Source: Acidimicrobiales bacterium
Lineage (GTDB): Bacteria > Actinomycetota > Acidimicrobiia > Acidimicrobiales > Palsa-688
Length of the DNA: 6,235 bases
NCBI GenBank assembly: GCA_030039575.1
Contig: JASHVH010000141.1
Location: 1-6,235, forward strand
Reading direction: 5' to 3'
A model generated the notes under the pieces. The model searched no databases, was not told the origin of the DNA, and saw only the letters and a program-made list of their open reading frames with translations. The stretch's first letter is position 1. Every line of letters begins with the position of its first letter. Made by a program: the position numbers and the translations under genes. Positions 5,429 to 6,235 of the stretch are shown here, in pieces.

Positions 5429-6235
5429 ATGCCCAAAAGGATCGTGCTCGCCTACAGCGGCGGGCTTGACACGTCGGTGCTGGTGCGCTGGATGACCGAG
5501 GAGATGAGCGCAGAGGTCGTTGCCCTCGCCGTCGACCTGGGCCAGGGTGGCGATTGGGACGCCATCCGGGCCCGGGCCGTATCGGCCGGTGCCGTCGAGG
5601 TGGAGGTCGTCGACGCCAAAGAGGAGTTTGCCTCTGATTTCGTGGCCCCCGCCATAAAGGCGAACGCTCTTTACGAAGGCAGGTACCCGCTGATCAGCTC
5701 GCTTTCGAGGCCGGTTATCGTAAAGCACCTGGTGGAGGCGGCCCGCCGGCACGGCGCGGACGCCATTGCCCACGGCTGCACCGGGAAGGGCAACGACCAG
5801 GTCCGTTTCGAGATCTCGACCCGCGCCCTGGCCCCCGACCTCGAGGTGGTGGCCCCGGTGCGCACGTGGGGGTTCACGCGCGAGGACTCCATCGATTACG
5901 CGCAGCGTTGGGGCATACCGGTGAGCGCCACCAAGGAAAGCCCGTATTCGGTCGACCAAAACCTATGGGGGCGTACGGTCGAGTGCGGGATCCTGGAAGA
6001 CCCCTGGGTCATGCCACCGGCGGACGTGTACGAGCTGACGGTGGCAAAGGCGGCCGGCGGCGAGCCGGCCGAGGTAACGGTGGGTTTCCAGGACGGGGTA
6101 CCCGTGGCCCTGGACGGCCGACCGTTGTCGCTCCACGACCTCGTTCCGGCACTGGACGCGGTGGTGGGGCCGTTCGGGTTCGGGCGGGTGGACATGGTCG
6201 AGAACCGCCGCGTCGGCATCAAGAGCCGCGAGATC
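5429..6235 (+). CDS. argG: Argininosuccinate synthase, N-terminal part
   Basis: ArgG uses ATP to join citrulline and aspartate into argininosuccinate. The first 269 codons are present and run off the right edge in frame; full-length enzymes are about 400 residues. The N-terminal ATP pyrophosphatase P-loop AYSGGLDTS is at 8-16, followed by VDLGQGGDW. The substrate-binding segment HGCTGKGNDQVRFE starts at 115, and SPYSVDQNLWGR is at 171-182. The window ends within the conserved RVDMVENRRVGIKSRE at about 253-268. The SGG loop and GNDQVRFE motif are intact. The segment between the YELT strand and VTVGFQDGVPVALDG (about 200-230) seems a few residues shorter than I remember for the family. The start is fixed by a perfect Shine-Dalgarno sequence. 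argH is expected beyond the window. Confidence 0.95.
   Translation, partial: MPKRIVLAYSGGLDTSVLVRWMTEEMSAEVVALAVDLGQGGDWDAIRARAVSAGAVEVEVVDAKEEFASDFVAPAIKANALYEGRYPLISSLSRPVIVKHLVEAARRHGADAIAHGCTGKGNDQVRFEISTRALAPDLEVVAPVRTWGFTREDSIDYAQRWGIPVSATKESPYSVDQNLWGRTVECGILEDPWVMPPADVYELTVAKAAGGEPAEVTVGFQDGVPVALDGRPLSLHDLVPALDAVVGPFGFGRVDMVENRRVGIKSREI

Overview
The window is a high-GC (about two thirds G+C by eye), gene-dense stretch with all genes on the + strand. It carries the end of pheT followed by an arginine biosynthesis operon: pheT(partial) - small unknown gene - argC - argB - argD - argF - argR - argG(partial). Placement of arg genes directly after pheT, an argR inside the operon, GTG starts and high GC point to Actinomycetota. 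Sequence flavour, such as the SARTR variant of ArgF, makes an Acidimicrobiia-like lineage plausible, but this is inference from memory and not a search result.

Layout. 1-336 is the FDX-ACB (anticodon-binding) C-terminus of phenylalanyl-tRNA synthetase beta. 337-466 is a short intergenic region with a perfect 8-bp hairpin. 467-907 encodes a 146-residue soluble protein with a helical N-terminus and a disordered acidic tail ending in 15-bp tandem repeats. 908-1017 holds a compact control region: an ArgR operator (ARG box) superimposed on the -35 element of a sigma70-type promoter, with a -10 box so close to argC that the transcript should start at or next to the argC ATG (leaderless). 1018-5414 holds argC, argB, argD, argF and argR, each joined to the next by a 4-nt stop/start overlap (GTGA or ATGA). 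After a 14-nt gap with a perfect Shine-Dalgarno sequence, argG starts at 5429 and runs off the window.

How the genes work together. ArgB phosphorylates N-acetylglutamate, ArgC reduces the phosphate to the semialdehyde, ArgD transaminates it to N-acetylornithine, ArgF carbamoylates ornithine to citrulline, and ArgG condenses citrulline with aspartate. ArgR presumably closes the loop by repressing the argC promoter when arginine is abundant. The step that deacetylates N-acetylornithine is missing here: argJ, which usually lies between argC and argB in this type of operon, is absent and argC overlaps argB directly. ArgB keeps the N-terminal helix typical of arginine-inhibited enzymes, so an argJ or a deacetylase is expected elsewhere in the genome.

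I found no mobile element, CRISPR array, RNA gene or plainly new system. The most notable points are the operator/leaderless promoter, the missing argJ, and the unknown small gene inserted between pheT and argC.
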